Positions 7,007-16,564 of a stretch of DNA of 64,000 nt are shown piece by piece. The notes under the pieces were generated by a model. That model had not been told where the DNA came from. It saw nothing but the letters and a program-made list of their open reading frames with translations, and ran no database searches. Made by a program: the position numbers and the translations under genes. Within the stretch, counting starts at the first letter, position 1. Each line of letters starts with the position of its first letter. The stretch covers positions 1 through 64,000 of the forward strand of contig JADLFM010000010.1 in the NCBI GenBank assembly GCA_020845495.1. The letters run 5' to 3'. The stretch comes from Chloroflexota bacterium (GTDB taxonomy: Bacteria; Chloroflexota; UBA6077; JACCZL01).

Positions 7007-8740
7007 ATGAACGGACGCTCACGTCACCGCATCACCCGCCGCGCCTTCGTCAGACTGGGCGGCCTGACCCTCGCCGGCGGCACACTCCTGGGCCTGGGGG
7101 CCGCCTGCGCGCCGATTCAGCCGGCCGCCCCGACAGCCGCGTCCGGGGCGGCCGGGAAGCCTGCCGAGGCGAAACCGGCCGCCACTGCGACGCCCGTCGG
7201 CGGGGCCGTGCCAGCGGCAACGTCGGGCGCAGCCGCTGCGAAGCCGACGACAGCGCCGGCGGCTGCCCCCACTACCACACCGGCGGCCAAACCTACCCAG
7301 GCGGCCGCCGCGGCGGCGAAGACCGGCGGCGCCGTTCGCTACGCCCACATCGGCGGCTTCCTGAACTTCGACGGTCACCGCTTCGCGAACACCAACCACG
7401 CGATGTTCAACACCGTCTACAACACACTCATCACCCTCGACAAGGACATGAAGCCCCAGCCAGAACTGGCCGAGTCCTGGCAGTTCTCGGACGACAACCG
7501 GTCGCTGACCGTCAAACTCCGCAAGGGCGTCAAGTTCCACAACGGCCGTGAGTTGACCAGCGACGACGTCAAGGCGAACCTGGAGCGGGTAAAAGACCCC
7601 AAGACCGCCGCGCACGCCGGACCGCTCGCCGCGATGGTCGATCAGGTGGACACGCCGGACGCGCAGACGGCCATCCTCCGCCTGAACCGCACCGCGCCCA
7701 ACGTCTTCGACCTGCTCGACCTGATGTACATCATGGCGCCAGAGTCGTTCGCGGAGGTGGCACAGAAGGCGGTCGGGACCGGACCATTCGTCCTCAAGGA
7801 ATGGAAGCCCCAGGACCAGTCGACCTACAGCCGCAACCCCGACTACTTCAAGTCGGGGCTGCCGAAGGTGGATCAACTGTCCATTCAGGTGGCCGGCGAC
7901 TCGGCAGCGCTGGTGCTCTACCTGGAGACGGCCGCCGTCGACATCGTCGAGCGGCTGCCGCCTCAGGAAACCGAGCGGCTCAAGGGCGCGGGCGTGCGAG
8001 TCGATCAGATCTGGGGTGGCAGCGTGCACGACACGTTGATCAACACCCGCAAGAAGCCATTCGACGACAAGCGGGTCCGACAGGCCATGGGCATGGCGAT
8101 CAACCGCGACCGAGCCATCGCCGTCGCACTCGGCGGGGTCGGCGAAGCCTGGTGCATCCCCTTCCCCAAGGCCTCGCTCGCCTACAATGCGGAGACGGCC
8201 GCGCGCTGCAAGTTCGACCTGAACGGGGCGAAGCAGATGCTCGATCGGGCCGGCGTCTCGGGTCTCGAGTTCGAGTTGCTCGCGTCGACGTCGACCTTCC
8301 CCGATAGTGCCCAGCGCGCCCAACTCCTTCAGGCTGACCTCCAGCAGATTGGCGTCAAGGCCCAGATCCGGGACATCGAGGCGCCGGACTATCGCGACCG
8401 GACCTGGGGGGACAACTATCAGGTAGCCATCCACGCCTTCGGGCGGGCGAATCGCGATCCGGACACCCTGTTCCGGGTGGCCCGGGCCTGGTGGCCAAAG
8501 AACAACTTCGCGGGCTACGAATCGCCCGAGTACACCCGTCTCGTCGATGAGGCCGGCAGCACCCTCGACGCCGAGAGGCGGCGGGCGCTCTACAAACAAC
8601 TCTGCGATCTGATCGTCGACGAGGCGTTCATGATTACGGTTAGTCCGTCGATCGAGCAGTTCGGCTCACGGCCGCAGATCCAGGGGCTGACGTTCAACCT
8701 CGAAGGCCTGCCGGTCTACGAGAACATCACCGTCAGCTAG
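7007..8740 (+). CDS. ABC transporter substrate-binding lipoprotein (family 5)
   Basis: Predicted 577-residue solute receptor of the dipeptide/oligopeptide/nickel type (SBP_bac_5). The N-terminus has a twin-arginine motif (TRRAF at about 10-14), a hydrophobic core and a lipobox L-G-A-A-C ending at Cys34, pointing to Tat export and lipid anchoring. Residues 35-105 are an Ala/Pro/Thr/Lys linker. The binding domain has the usual order: a PELAESW-type motif, RKGVKFHNG, GTGPFVLKEW and NTRKKPFDDKRVRQAM. The ATG at 7007 is fixed by gggaggg upstream. It probably serves the two permeases downstream after a 421-base gap. Ligand unknown. Confidence 0.93.
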   Translation: MNGRSRHRITRRAFVRLGGLTLAGGTLLGLGAACAPIQPAAPTAASGAAGKPAEAKPAATATPVGGAVPAATSGAAAAKPTTAPAAAPTTTPAAKPTQAAAAAAKTGGAVRYAHIGGFLNFDGHRFANTNHAMFNTVYNTLITLDKDMKPQPELAESWQFSDDNRSLTVKLRKGVKFHNGRELTSDDVKANLERVKDPKTAAHAGPLAAMVDQVDTPDAQTAILRLNRTAPNVFDLLDLMYIMAPESFAEVAQKAVGTGPFVLKEWKPQDQSTYSRNPDYFKSGLPKVDQLSIQVAGDSAALVLYLETAAVDIVERLPPQETERLKGAGVRVDQIWGGSVHDTLINTRKKPFDDKRVRQAMGMAINRDRAIAVALGGVGEAWCIPFPKASLAYNAETAARCKFDLNGAKQMLDRAGVSGLEFELLASTSTFPDSAQRAQLLQADLQQIGVKAQIRDIEAPDYRDRTWGDNYQVAIHAFGRANRDPDTLFRVARAWWPKNNFAGYESPEYTRLVDEAGSTLDAERRRALYKQLCDLIVDEAFMITVSPSIEQFGSRPQIQGLTFNLEGLPVYENITVS

Positions 8741-9161
8741 AGCCCACGATGGCACCTGTACGCCCACGATGGCACCTGCCGGCCGGCTCTCATCCGTGTT
8801 GCCCCGAAGTGCCCCATCCTCAGCATCCTTCTCTCGCACGCAGGACGGGGGGAGCAGGTGTCACAGTCGTGCGCCCTTCGGCAGCTCGGCGGTTGGTCCG
8901 CGATGGTTGTCCGAACGACCTGCCTGCACTCCGCATCCGCGTGCAAGAGACGGTGTTCGAGGTGAGGGGAGGCCGGGCTCCTGATGTTTGGGTCGATTGA
9001 AAGCGTCCGCAGGTATCGTTACCATACTCGCGCCGCCCAGACGTGCTGGGCCTTCAGGCCCGTGCGATTTTGACCGACGCTGACGAACGCGGCTGGCACG
9101 ATCGGGTGGGGGAGATGCCCGCCCCCACCGTCCGGCAGCAGGGCGCTCCTGAGGGGGGAAT
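8741..9161. repeat. intergenic region with 17-bp direct repeat
   Basis: The 17-mer gcccacgatggcacctg occurs at 8742-8758 and again at 8762-8778, the first copy starting one base after the lipoprotein stop. The remainder to 9161 holds no gene I can support. Such a gap could carry a terminator or an internal promoter that sets different levels of receptor and permeases, but no clear motif is visible. Confidence 0.8.
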
Positions 9162-10118
9162 TTGACCACCTACGTTATCCGCCGCGTGCTCCAGGCGCTT
9201 CCGGTGCTCGTACTCGCCTCGGTTGGCGTGTTCGCCCTGCTCCACCTGGTGCCCGGCGACCCGGCGACGATGCTGGCCGGCCCCGACGCCACCCCAGACG
9301 TCGTCGCCGCCGTGCGCAAAGACATGGGTCTGGACGACCCGCTACCAGTCCAGTATGGCCTCTGGATCAGCCACGTCCTGAAAGGCGACCTTGGCAAGTC
9401 CTACATCAGCCGGCTGCCGGTCCGTCAGTTGATCGGCAACGCGCTCCCGGCCACCATCGAGTTGACGCTTGCCGCACTGGTCGTCGCGGTCGGCTTTGGG
9501 ATCCCGACGGGCATCATCTCGGCAGTCGGGCGGGGCAAGCTGCCCGACCTGTCGATCACCGGGCTCAACGCGCTCTCGCTCGGCGTCCCGAACTTCTGGC
9601 TCGGGATCCTGCTGATTATCGTCTTTGCACTGATCTTCAACATTCTGCCGCCGGGCGGCCGAGTCGAGTTCTTACGTGACCCTGGCACCGCCTGGAAGTC
9701 GCTCATCATGCCGGCGATCACCCTTGGACTGCCGATCGGGGCGGCACTCTCGCGGTTCACTCGCGCCTCGATGCTCGAGGTGCTCCACGAGGACTACATC
9801 CGAACGGCTCGCGCGAAGGGGTTGTCGGGACGGCTGGTCGTGATTCGGCACGCCCTGCGGAACGCGCTGATTCCGGTCGTGACGATCCTTGGCATTCACT
9901 TCGGGCGCATGCTCGGCGGCGCGGTGATCGTGGAGTCGGTGTTCGCGTGGCCGGGCATCGGGCGGATGGTGCTCCAGGCGGTGCTCAACCGCGACTACCT
10001 GGTCGTTCAGGGGACGTTGCTCCTGCTGGTCGTCTCCTTCATCGTCATCAATCTGGTGGTCGATCTGCTGTACGGCGTGTTCGACCCGCGTATCCGCCTC
10101 TCGAGCGGTGGGAGGTAA
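9162..10118 (+). CDS. ABC transporter permease, DppB/OppB type
   Basis: Predicted 318-residue inner-membrane permease with about six transmembrane segments. The N-terminal YVIRRVLQALPVL, the LVPGDP motif near residue 32 and the cytoplasmic EAA-type loop (EDYIRTARAKG at about 206-216) are typical of family 5 importers. It starts with TTG preceded by gagggggg. It pairs with the DppC-type permease 3 bases downstream and with the upstream lipoprotein. The ATPase partners are not in this window. Confidence 0.93.
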   Translation: MTTYVIRRVLQALPVLVLASVGVFALLHLVPGDPATMLAGPDATPDVVAAVRKDMGLDDPLPVQYGLWISHVLKGDLGKSYISRLPVRQLIGNALPATIELTLAALVVAVGFGIPTGIISAVGRGKLPDLSITGLNALSLGVPNFWLGILLIIVFALIFNILPPGGRVEFLRDPGTAWKSLIMPAITLGLPIGAALSRFTRASMLEVLHEDYIRTARAKGLSGRLVVIRHALRNALIPVVTILGIHFGRMLGGAVIVESVFAWPGIGRMVLQAVLNRDYLVVQGTLLLLVVSFIVINLVVDLLYGVFDPRIRLSSGGR

Positions 10119-10121
10119 CCG

Positions 10122-11030
10122 ATGGCCAACGCGAGAGCCGTTGCCCTCCCAGGCGCCGTCGCCACCCGCCGGCCCCGGCGTTCACAAAACCTCTACGTCC
10201 GCACCTTCCGGCGCTTACTGCGTAGCCCGGCCGGCCTGCTCGGGATGATCGTGCTGGCAGTGCTGGTCCTGATGGCGCTCTTCGCCCCGCTGCTCGCACC
10301 GTACGACCCGCTCGCGCAGCACCCAGGCTCGGAGCTCGCCGTCCCGTCGAATACCTACCCCCTCGGCACCGACGAGTTCGGGCGGGACGTCCTGAGCCGG
10401 ATCATCTACGGCGCGCGGATCTCGCTGATGGTCGGGGTGCTAGCGGTGGCCATCGGAAGTCTGATCGGCGTCAGTTCGGGCCTGCTCGCTGGCTACCGCT
10501 CGGGCTGGGTCGACGCGACGATCATGCGGGTCTGGGATACGCTGCTGGCGTTCCCAGCGATCCTGCTCGGGATCGCGGTCGCGGCGGTACTCGGGCCGGG
10601 CGTCACGAACGCGGCCATCGCCCTGGCGATCATCAGCATCCCACAGTTCGCGCGGATCACCCGCGCCGCGGTGCTGGGCGAGAAGCAGCGGGAGTACGTC
10701 CAGGCGGCGCGCTGCCTGGGCGCCGGCGGCTGGCGGATCACGACGAGCCATATCTTCCCGAACTGCATCTCGCCGCTGCTGGTCCAATTGAGCCTGGCGA
10801 TGGGCTACGCCGTGCTGCTGGAAGCCGGCCTCAGCTTCTTGGGGCTGGGGACACAGCCGCCGGAGCCGTCCTGGGGCTCAATGCTCAACGCGAGTCGCGC
10901 CTATCTGCGCCAGGCACCCTGGTACGCGGTGTTCCCTGGCGTCGCGCTGAGCGTGCTGCTGGTCGGGCTGAACTTCCTGTCGGACGCCCTTCGCGACGCT
11001 CTGGACCCCCGCCTGACGCATTTGCGCTAG
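10122..11030 (+). CDS. ABC transporter permease, DppC/OppC type
   Basis: Predicted 302-residue permease. An N-terminal cytoplasmic region and first membrane segment (about 35-57) precede the permease domain with its EAA-type loop (REYVQAARCLGAGG at about 188-201). The motif HPLGTDEFGRDVLSR, typical of DppC, is present in the slightly changed form YPLGTDEFGRDVLSR. Its ribosome site, gggagg, overlaps the end of the preceding gene, so the two permeases are co-translated. No ATP-binding genes follow; the next gene is an unrelated secreted protein. Confidence 0.93.
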   Translation: MANARAVALPGAVATRRPRRSQNLYVRTFRRLLRSPAGLLGMIVLAVLVLMALFAPLLAPYDPLAQHPGSELAVPSNTYPLGTDEFGRDVLSRIIYGARISLMVGVLAVAIGSLIGVSSGLLAGYRSGWVDATIMRVWDTLLAFPAILLGIAVAAVLGPGVTNAAIALAIISIPQFARITRAAVLGEKQREYVQAARCLGAGGWRITTSHIFPNCISPLLVQLSLAMGYAVLLEAGLSFLGLGTQPPEPSWGSMLNASRAYLRQAPWYAVFPGVALSVLLVGLNFLSDALRDALDPRLTHLR

Positions 11031-11092
11031 AGCGAGGCGCCTTCAGGCACAGAGTGCCCGCTCACCCAGACGGCCGCTCCGCTCACGCATGC

Positions 11093-11136
11093 GCCCCCTC
11101 ACCCTCGGCCCCTCTTTCCGACGCGGGAGAGGGGCC
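11093..11136. repeat. second copy of the GGTGAGGG/GGGAGAGGGG repeat
   Basis: Reads ccctcaccctcgg followed by ggcccctct (11107-11115) pairing with agaggggcc (11128-11136). It is the reverse orientation of the element at 270-320 but lacks the 24-bp tandem copies. It lies between the DppC-type permease and a secreted-protein gene and may act as a hairpin after the permease operon. Confidence 0.65.
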
Positions 11137-11301
11137 GATGCCATTGCGCGGCACCGGGGGATGAACGCGGCGGGCCTGTCGGCAGAATCGGCAGAACAGG
11201 GGCCGGGCGGGGGATTTCGGGAATGCAGGAGACGTGGGGCCGTCGCGAGCGATTCGGCTACCATTCGGTAGGTCCGCAGGGGTGGTCGGGGAGGCTCCTT
11301 G

Positions 11302-12327
11302 ATGCGTCGCGCCGGCGTTCGACTCATGCTTGGTCTGGCGGTTCTGCTCGGACCGCTGCTGACGCTTCCATGGCCAGTCCTGGCGCAGGGATCCGACCCG
11401 TGCCCCGAACCAAATGACACCTTTCAGGACGCCTGCTATCTGGGGCCTGCCTCGGAAGCGGTCGGCACGCTGGGCCAGACAAGTGACATCGACGCGTACC
11501 GCTTCGAAGCGCTTGACGCCGACGCACACGTCCAGTTGACGCTCACCGATTCGACGGGCGCGTATCGCCTGAACCTGGCCGATTGGACCGGGAAGATCGT
11601 GGCCGAATCGAGCGCGCAGGATGGCTCGGAGGCGATCGACGCGACGCTCGGCCCGCCCGGCAGCTACTACGTCTTCGTCGATTCGCGGACCGGCGAGGTC
11701 ACACCCGCCGCCGCGTATCGGCTGCGTTTTCAGCCGACGTATGTCGGGCCAGCACCGCACCTGCTCTACTCGCGTGAGTTCCGTCCTGGGGCTGACGACA
11801 GTCAGTACCCGCCCACCGAGGAGGCCAACTTCCTTGGTGGGGGCGGCAAGGTCACGGTAGTGATGAAGGTCGGCGGGAGCCCCGAGCAGCCGCGTGAGGC
11901 CGGCGTCGCGCTCGGGCCAGCCGTCACGAACTTCACGTTCATCGTCGACGCGCGGATCGCCAACGCCGAGACCGCCGTAGACGCGGTGTACTGGGTCGGG
12001 TTTCGCACCATGGACGACGGCAGCGCGTACCGTGCCCTCATCGACGTCCATCAGGGAGCGGCCAGGCTTCAGCGGGTCACCCCAGATGGCACCGCCGATC
12101 TGACCGGTTGGACCGTGAGCCCGGCCATCGACCGGCGTGGTGGAGTCAATCGGACGATCGTGCGGGCGATCGGCAATCAAGTACAGGTAGACGTCAACGG
12201 CCTGCCCGCACTGGAGGCGACCATCGACGCCGTCCAGGGTGGGCGGTTCGCCCTCGGGATTACCACGCGGGGCGAGCCGCCGATCGTCAGCTACGACAAC
12301 GTGCTGGTGACGAGCGCCGGCGACTGA
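11302..12327 (+). CDS. secreted two-domain protein (PPC-like plus concanavalin-like)
   Basis: Predicted 341 residues. A signal peptide runs to about residue 28 (VLAQ-G). Residues about 34-125 contain EPNDTFQDA and a late GSYYVFVDS, the layout of bacterial pre-peptidase C-terminal (PPC) beta-sandwich domains. Residues about 145-340 look like a lectin-like jelly roll of the LamG/DUF1080 kind. No catalytic motif is evident, so a binding or structural role outside the cell is more likely than an enzyme. The ATG at 11302 follows ggggagg; an in-frame TTG just before it is less favoured. Family assignment is from overall pattern only. Confidence 0.7.
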   Translation: MRRAGVRLMLGLAVLLGPLLTLPWPVLAQGSDPCPEPNDTFQDACYLGPASEAVGTLGQTSDIDAYRFEALDADAHVQLTLTDSTGAYRLNLADWTGKIVAESSAQDGSEAIDATLGPPGSYYVFVDSRTGEVTPAAAYRLRFQPTYVGPAPHLLYSREFRPGADDSQYPPTEEANFLGGGGKVTVVMKVGGSPEQPREAGVALGPAVTNFTFIVDARIANAETAVDAVYWVGFRTMDDGSAYRALIDVHQGAARLQRVTPDGTADLTGWTVSPAIDRRGGVNRTIVRAIGNQVQVDVNGLPALEATIDAVQGGRFALGITTRGEPPIVSYDNVLVTSAGD

Positions 12328-13012
12328 GTTCGGCGCGCGTGGACCGAACGGATCACGCTCAGGTCGTCACCTGGAGTAGGCGCCGGCTAGAGCACGCGTC
12401 GACGGCTCAGCAACAGCGTGCCGGCGGCGGGCTGTGGCGGCATAACCCTGGCAGGCGTGAGAGCGAGCCGTGACCGCGTCAGGTGCAGCGGGTGGCCCAC
12501 GATGTCCCGGGCCGGACGGGACATCTGACCCGTCCACAACTCACACGCGTGACCATATGATGGACCCATCAGGGGATGGTCTCCTGAGACATCGGAAGGT
12601 TTCGGGGGTAGGCATGATGCGGCAGAACACCCGCGCCATCCACCTCGTCTATGGAGTGCTTCAGGTCGACGGCGTCGCGGCGGACACGCCCAGGTAGGGC
12701 AGATGTCCGTCCCTCGTAGATAGTGAAAGCTCGAAGGCAGTCGGCGCCCCTGAAGGCGTGGGTGAGCGTTCGGCTCTCATCGATCGTGGCGCTCCGCTCA
12801 ACGGGACGCCCGATCTGCTATCGGCTCACAGTGCGCTGTTCATGATCCGGCCCGGGTGGCCGCCAATCATTTCGACAATCGAGGTGCTCTGACAGGGCGG
12901 ACGCCATTGGCGTCCGCCTTTGTCGTATCCTGGCAACTGCCCGGTCTCCAGCCTGGTCTCTAGCTCGGCCGCCGCCTGGGAGACGCCGGCCTCACGCCGG
13001 TCCAGGCGTGGC
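12328..13012. other. 685-bp region with hairpins and a split reading frame
   Basis: No firm gene. A hairpin gatgtcccg/cgggacatc (12501-12509, 12517-12525) has a 7-base loop. From the ATG at 12614 one frame runs 27 codons to TAG (12695-12697), then stays open in the same frame to TGA at 12890-12892, ending 3 bases before a strong hairpin. It could be a decayed small gene. Codon use is not clearly coding and chance open frames are common at this GC. Confidence 0.35.
12896..12921 (+). terminator. probable intrinsic terminator
   Basis: ggcggacgcc (12896-12905) pairs perfectly with ggcgtccgcc (12909-12918) around a 3-base loop, followed by tttgtcg. It would end a plus-strand transcript, yet no convincing plus gene lies immediately upstream. 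The nearest intact gene ends at 12327. Confidence 0.6.
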
Positions 13013-13906
13013 TCAACGCCGCCGAGGTTTTTTGCCGCGCTTCTTCTGCTGAGGCAACGCCTGCCCTGCCGGAGGGGTACGGCCGAGGCGAGATGGCAGG
13101 TCATTCACCGAGGTCACCTCGGGCGGAGCCGCGGCCGGAGCAGTCCGCGCCATGACTGGGCCTGCCGCATAGGCCGCGCCCTCCGGCATCGCGGCCGTCG
13201 ATGAACTGTCCGCCCGCATCAGCCGATTCGACGGCATCGAGAGGGCTGCGCGTAGCTCACGACCTGAGGCGAGCGTGCTCGCGGCAGCAAGGGCCGGCCT
13301 GAGCGCCGGAGCCGTGGCAGCTCGCCTGGTCTGGCGGCGTCGGAGCAGCCAGGACAGGCCCCAGACGAGGACCAGCACGCCCCCGACCGTCACCCGCTCG
13401 TCGCCGAAGATGCCGCTCAGCCAGATCGTGGCGACCATCAAGACGCCGAAATACAGCATGTCGCCGAGGATGGCGAACGTCCAGCCAGTCACAAAGCCAT
13501 GCCCGGCCGCGGCGGCGGCTCCACGCCCGGAAATTGGATCAACCGTGAAGCTGAACAGGATCAGCCCGAGCGGCCCACGCCCGCCCTCACCCTGAAGGCC
13601 GGCGCGGTTCGTCGACTTGCGCAAGAAATCGCGGATCTTACCGAGCACCGGGATCAGCGAGGCGAGCCAGCCGAGGAGCCAGAAGAACGGCTCGTGAGTG
13701 ACGGCCATGAAGATGTCCGACACCAGGTACATCAGGGCCATGACCGGGGGTGAGACGCCAGCATCCCGCGCCATGAGCACGCCGAGCGGAATACCTCCGC
13801 CGATCGGGATCAGGAAGAGGAGGAACGCGCCGAGCGCCCCACCCGGCCAGCCGGCGGGCAGGGGGGCAGTCGGGTCGACGAGCGCGGTAAGCCAGTCAGA
13901 CGGCAT
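13013..13906 (-). CDS. multi-pass membrane protein, unknown function
   Basis: Predicted 297 residues. Four or five hydrophobic segments lie within about residues 25-195, including PGGALGAFLLFLIPIGGGIP near the start and GGVLVLVWGLSWLL near 178. The C-terminal third is hydrophilic, Ala/Pro-rich and ends in a strongly basic tail (KKRGKKPRRR). No enzyme motif is visible. It stands alone between a plus-strand terminator and a plus-strand gene. The ATG at 13906 has only weak ribosome-site support. It could be a small-solute exporter or a scaffold; I do not recognise the family. Confidence 0.65.
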   Translation of the reverse strand: MPSDWLTALVDPTAPLPAGWPGGALGAFLLFLIPIGGGIPLGVLMARDAGVSPPVMALMYLVSDIFMAVTHEPFFWLLGWLASLIPVLGKIRDFLRKSTNRAGLQGEGGRGPLGLILFSFTVDPISGRGAAAAAGHGFVTGWTFAILGDMLYFGVLMVATIWLSGIFGDERVTVGGVLVLVWGLSWLLRRRQTRRAATAPALRPALAAASTLASGRELRAALSMPSNRLMRADSSSTAAMPEGAAYAAGPVMARTAPAAAPPEVTSVNDLPSRLGRTPPAGQALPQQKKRGKKPRRR

Positions 13907-14154
13907 GGGAACGCAATGAACGATACGGCACCGTCTGGCGGCCTGCCAAGGGCGCGTGGCGAGTATGCCGACCTTTCAGTGCTCCGTCATCAGCGGTTAG
14001 AAGACGGTGGGCAAGCACCTTCCCACTCCTGAGAACTGGTGGCTGAGGGCTTGCTGCCACTCGCCACTCGCCGTGGACGGCGTGTCTATAATCGGCGCGG
14101 GGGGCATCGTGCGCGGCACGAGGCTCCACGCTCGTGCCGGCCTGGAGGCAATGG

Positions 14155-16563
14155 ATGGCTCAGTCGTACATCGGCGTTCCGATGAAGCGCGTCGAAGATC
14201 CGCTGCTCGCGCGCGGCGCCGGAACCTACGTCGACGATCTCCACGTGCCCGGTGCCCTCCACCTCGTCTTCGTCCGCAGCCCCTACGCCCACGCCCGCAT
14301 CCTCGGTATCGACGCTGGCGAGGCGCGCCGCCTGCCCGGCGTCGTCGCCGTCCTGACGGCCGACGACCTCGACGGCGCGACGCTCCCCCCACCCGCGAAC
14401 ACGGCGCCCGGAGCACACGTGAAGGTCGCTCCGCCCCTGGCCCGCGACGTCGCGCGCTTCGTCGGGGAGCCGGTCGCCGCCGTCGTGGCCGAGTCCCGGT
14501 ACCTGGCAGAAGACGCCGCTCGACTCGTCGCCGTCGACTACGACCCGCTCCCGCCCGCGCCGAGTATCGAGGCAGCCATCCGTCCGGATGCTCCGCGCGT
14601 CTACGACGACCTGCCGGACAACGTCTGCTTCCACGTCCAGTACGCGAGCGGCGACGTCGAAGGGCTTTTCGCACGGGCCGCGCATCGCATCACGGTGCGC
14701 ATCCGCCGGCACCGGGTCGCTGGCGTCCCGCTGGAGCCGCGCGGCATCCTGGTTCGCCCCGAGCCGGACGGCGGCATAACCGCCTGGGCATCCGCGCAGT
14801 CGGCACACCGCATCCGGGACGGACTGGCCCGAGGGCTTGCCCTTGACCCCGAGAAGGTCCGGGCCATCGCGCCGCATGTTGGGGGTGGCTTCGGGGTCAA
14901 GGGCGGCTTCAACCGCGAGGACATGGTGGTCGGGGTGGCAGCCAAGACGCTGCAACGGCCGGTCAGGTGGGTCTCGACCCGGATGGAAGACCTGCTCTCG
15001 ACCCAGCACGCACGCGACCAGATCGACGAGGGCGAGGCGGCCTTCGACGCCGACGGCCGCTTCCTGGCGCTACGGGTGCGGACACACGGGGCAGTCGGAG
15101 CGTACACCCACGGCGTCAACACGACCCTCCCTCTCCGGATGATCTCCTACTCGACCGGGGCGTACCGCGTGCAGGCGCTCGAGGCCGACGTGACCGGGGT
15201 GTTCACCAACTCCAACCCGACCGGCGCGTACCGGGGGGCCGGCCGGCCAGAAGCGACTGCCCTCTGCGAGCGAATCATGGACGAGGCTGCTCGGCAGCTA
15301 CGGATCGATCCTGTCGAGCTGCGCCGGCGCAACTTCATCCAGCCAGACCAGTTCCCCTACACCAACCCTGGCGGCTCGACCTACGACAGCGGCGACTATC
15401 CGGCCCTGCTGGATATGGCGCTGCGGCTGGCCGAGTACGAGGCGCTGAGCGTCGCGAGGGACGCCCGCCGCAAAGAAGGGGAGCTCGTCGGGCTGGGGCT
15501 GGCGACGTTCATCGAGCTCACCGGGGCCGGTCCCGAAACCGGGCGGGTGCTGGCCGCACCAGATGGCGGCGTGACCGCGTTCTCGGGTTCGTCGAGTCAC
15601 GGCCAGGGGCATCACACTTCGTTCGCCCAACTGGTCGCCGGCGAGCTTGGCGTGCCCTTCGAGCATGTCACGATCGTAGAGGCTGACACGGCACGGGTGC
15701 CGCGCGGGACCGGCACGTTCGGGAGCCGAAGCATGGTGACGGGCGGCGGCGCACTGGTGAACGCCTCGCGAACGCTGATCGAGCGGGCATTGGCGATCGC
15801 GGCGGATGGGTTCGAAGTGTCCCCGAACGACGTGGAGTGGGTGGATGGCGGGGCGCGGGTGCGGGGCGCTCCCGAGCGGAGGCTCGAGCTCGGCCAGATC
15901 GCGGCACTGGCAGCACAGCGCGCGACCATGGCGGCGGCTCCCGGAGCGCCCGACAGAACGGAGCGAGGCACGGCTCAGGGAGAGGCGCAGGAGGCAACCC
16001 AGGGCGTGGCCAGGGACAAGGCTCGTGGGACGATGCCGGAGGGCGCGTCACCTGAGGGACTGGAAGCCAGCACGACCTTCGCGGTGCAAGGCGCGGAGTC
16101 GATTGCAGGGGGCGCGTACATCGCGCTCGTCAGCATCGTCCGGGACACCGGTCGGGTCGTGGTCGAGAAGCTGATCGCAGTGGACGACTGCGGAGTCATC
16201 GTGAACCCGACCATCGTCGAGGGACAGGTGCACGGCGGGCTGGCGCAGGGGCTCGGTGAGGCTCTCTTCGAGCGGATCGTCTATGATGCTGACGGTCAGC
16301 TTCTCAGCGGATCGCTGCTGGACTACGCCGTTCCCCTCGCGACGATGGTCCCCACCTGGACGACCGGCCACCTGGACACCCCGAGCCCGCTCCATCCCCT
16401 CGGGGCGAAGGGCATGGGCGAGGCCGGCGCGATCGGCGCACCGCCGGCGATCCTGAACGCCGTGCTGGACGCGCTCGCCCCGCTCGGGATCCGGTCCGTC
16501 GACTTCCCGCTCGCCGATGAGAAAGTCTGGCGTCTGATCCACGATCGCGAAGACGGCGCCTGA
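14155..16563 (+). CDS. xanthine dehydrogenase-family molybdopterin-binding subunit
   Basis: Predicted 802-residue large subunit of the CoxL/XdhA-type molybdenum hydroxylases. Motifs in order: RVEDPLLARGAGTYVDD near the N-terminus, GGGFGVKGGFNRED at about 243, AYRGAGRPEA at about 355, and the active-site Glu loop GAKGMGEAGAIGAP near the C-terminus. The AYRGAGRPE wording is that of form II proteins, not carbon-monoxide dehydrogenase. About residues 600-640 are a hydrophilic low-complexity insert rich in Ala, Gly, Gln and Glu. The ATG at 14155 has ggagg 6 bases upstream. The genes downstream are for urate/allantoin breakdown, so purine oxidation is likely. The iron-sulfur and FAD subunits are not in the window. 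Confidence 0.88.
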   Translation: MAQSYIGVPMKRVEDPLLARGAGTYVDDLHVPGALHLVFVRSPYAHARILGIDAGEARRLPGVVAVLTADDLDGATLPPPANTAPGAHVKVAPPLARDVARFVGEPVAAVVAESRYLAEDAARLVAVDYDPLPPAPSIEAAIRPDAPRVYDDLPDNVCFHVQYASGDVEGLFARAAHRITVRIRRHRVAGVPLEPRGILVRPEPDGGITAWASAQSAHRIRDGLARGLALDPEKVRAIAPHVGGGFGVKGGFNREDMVVGVAAKTLQRPVRWVSTRMEDLLSTQHARDQIDEGEAAFDADGRFLALRVRTHGAVGAYTHGVNTTLPLRMISYSTGAYRVQALEADVTGVFTNSNPTGAYRGAGRPEATALCERIMDEAARQLRIDPVELRRRNFIQPDQFPYTNPGGSTYDSGDYPALLDMALRLAEYEALSVARDARRKEGELVGLGLATFIELTGAGPETGRVLAAPDGGVTAFSGSSSHGQGHHTSFAQLVAGELGVPFEHVTIVEADTARVPRGTGTFGSRSMVTGGGALVNASRTLIERALAIAADGFEVSPNDVEWVDGGARVRGAPERRLELGQIAALAAQRATMAAAPGAPDRTERGTAQGEAQEATQGVARDKARGTMPEGASPEGLEASTTFAVQGAESIAGGAYIALVSIVRDTGRVVVEKLIAVDDCGVIVNPTIVEGQVHGGLAQGLGEALFERIVYDADGQLLSGSLLDYAVPLATMVPTWTTGHLDTPSPLHPLGAKGMGEAGAIGAPPAILNAVLDALAPLGIRSVDFPLADEKVWRLIHDREDGA

Positions 16564-16564
16564 C

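Noticed and set aside
7019..8599. 526-codon frame antisense to the solute-binding lipoprotein
   Set aside because: Mirror of the GC-rich plus gene; no recognisable domain or start site.
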